From NCBI RefSeq assembly GCF_024347355.1, contig NZ_AP025465.1, forward strand, positions 2,914,001 through 2,978,000: a stretch of DNA of 64,000 nucleotides. Reading direction: 5' to 3'. The translations under genes were made by a program, and so were the position numbers. Each line of letters opens with the position of its first letter. Position 1 is the first letter of the stretch. This document shows positions 59,502 to 64,000 of this stretch, piece after piece. The notes beneath the pieces are model-generated. The model saw only the letters and a list, made by a program, of their open reading frames with translations. It ran no database searches and was not told the origin of the DNA. The stretch comes from Vibrio chagasii. GTDB lineage: Bacteria; Pseudomonadota; Gammaproteobacteria; Enterobacterales; Vibrionaceae.

Positions 59502-59578
59502 TGGTGGGTCTGAGTGGACTTGAACCACCGACCTCCCGCTTATCAGGCGAGCGCTCTAACCAGCTGAGCTACAGACCC
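59502..59578 (-). tRNA. tRNA-Ile(GAT)
   Basis: 77-nt spacer tRNA, acceptor GGGTCTG/CAGACCC, anticodon loop CTGATAA, encoded CCA. Ile-Ala order in the 16S-23S spacer. Confidence 0.98.
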
Positions 59579-59645
59579 AATATCGTCTCTTAACTTCTCT
59601 AAACCGTATCAATCTGTGTGGACACTTATCGTGAATATCTTCGTA

Positions 59646-61200
<1,555 letters not shown>

Positions 61201-61407
61201 AAGATTTTGTGACTCAACGAATACTGACTTCAAAACTACAAAAAGTAATTCTAAAGCTATTATCATTCCAACAGAATGATAATGAATTGACTGTGCCGAT
61301 AATAAATTATCGATTGGTCACTCAGTTCATTGAAATCAATGCGATTCCTAAGAATCAATTTTTGATATTCATCAACGAGTGCCCACACAGATTGATAGGT
61401 TTAAATT

Positions 61408-61418
61408 GTTAAAGAGCT
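61408..61418 (-). promoter_or_regulatory. boxA antitermination site in the 16S leader
   Basis: GCTCTTTAACA on the minus strand, about 210 bp before the 16S 5' end. Confidence 0.8.
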
Positions 61419-61454
61419 TTGCTTTCAGTACCTTAGCACTTAAGCAGGACGCGT

Positions 61455-61482
61455 ATAATACGCTTTCTACTTTGAAAGTCAA
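61455..61482 (-). promoter_or_regulatory. rRNA operon promoter (P1-like)
   Basis: On the minus strand TTGACT (61482-61477), 16-bp spacer, TATTAT (61460-61455), then ACGCGTCCTGC, a GC-rich discriminator typical of ppGpp-controlled rrn promoters. An A/T-rich upstream stretch (61483-61505) could be an UP element. Confidence 0.85.
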
Positions 61483-61551
61483 CATAAAATACTAAGAAAA
61501 CTTAGAACTCTATGGTGACTTGTCTGCTTTGTAGACAAAGTCGAAATTAAA

Positions 61552-61669
61552 GCCTGGCGATGTCCTACTCTCACATGGGGAAGCCCCACACTACCATCGG
61601 CGCTATTGTGTTTCACTTCTGAGTTCGGCATGGAATCAGGTGGGTCCACAATGCTATGGTCGCCAAGCA
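61552..61669 (-). rRNA. 5S rRNA of the upstream rRNA operon
   Basis: 118 nt, same sequence as 55992-56109. It ends the neighbouring operon; only about 70 bp separates it from the next operon's promoter. Confidence 0.98.
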
Positions 61670-61805
61670 AAATTTTGCTTTTACTTTCAGCTTTTTTAAA
61701 AACTGAAGGCAAAATAATCTGGAAAGCTTATTAAAAGTGTTGTCTCATCAAACTCATTCAAGCGTTTGTATCTTTGAGTCCATCAAAACCCCTTGGGTGT
61801 TGTAT

Positions 61806-64000
<2,195 letters not shown>

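Overview
The window is a stretch of the main chromosome of a Vibrio (gammaproteobacterium). Gene content and order are those of Vibrio chromosome 1: rnc-lepB-lepA-rseCBA-rpoE | nadB, ygfX-sdhE | ygfZ, ubiI-ubiH-ygfB | zapA-6S-ygfA-rpiA-serA, fbaA-pgk-epd, tkt | metK, endA-rsmE-gshB-yqgE-ruvX, pilU-pilT | yggS-proC-yggT-yggU-rdgB-hemW, trmB | mutY-yggX-mltC. Codon use and protein style suggest the Splendidus clade, but I cannot fix the species from sequence alone.

Layout. 1-5783 (minus): RNase III start, signal peptidase I, LepA/EF4 and the sigma-E operon, with a sigma-E-type promoter upstream. 6173-10119: nadB, the SdhE/YgfX pair, ygfZ and a YbaK-type deacylase. 10120-12300: accessory pocket with an undescribed structured RNA ending in an intrinsic terminator, an ISL3-family IS inserted exactly in that terminator's T-tract (8-T duplication), an RNA hairpin and a 68-residue orphan gene. 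12296-19786: ubiquinone hydroxylases, ZapA, 6S RNA, ygfA, rpiA, serA, SIMPL protein. 19898-23475: ArgP/ArgO, a TetR repressor divergent from a small membrane protein with two operator palindromes placed on its promoter, and MscS. 23853-31487: Calvin/glycolysis-type block fbaA-pgk-epd, an odd zinc-ribbon ORF lacking a normal start, tkt, and metK behind a MetJ box. 31856-49304: housekeeping genes and the twitching ATPases, with one MITE-like repeat between glsA and trmB.

49408-53256 is a tRNA array (12 genes: Phe, Thr, Asn) in two clusters with near-identical promoters on either side of a chemotaxis receptor gene. It shows tandem duplication, two Phe isodecoders differing only by compensated base pairs, and eroded tRNA relics. 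53543-53938 is a DUF2391 membrane protein. 53939-55610 has no convincing gene and holds decaying tRNA/terminator modules. 55611-64000 (minus) is an rRNA operon, 16S-tRNA(Ile)-tRNA(Ala)-23S-5S-tRNA(Thr)-5S-tRNA(Asp), preceded by the end of a second rRNA operon (5S and partial 23S). Copies of 5S and 23S differ by compensated helix changes.

Most of the window is core genome. I found no defence, phage, integron or CRISPR locus. The best candidates for something undescribed are the bistable-looking RNA at about 10255-10391, the orphan leader hairpin plus 68-aa gene at 11837-12187, the non-AUG zinc-ribbon ORF at 27668-27904, the TetR/small membrane protein switch at 22155-22514, and the tRNA-relic array.
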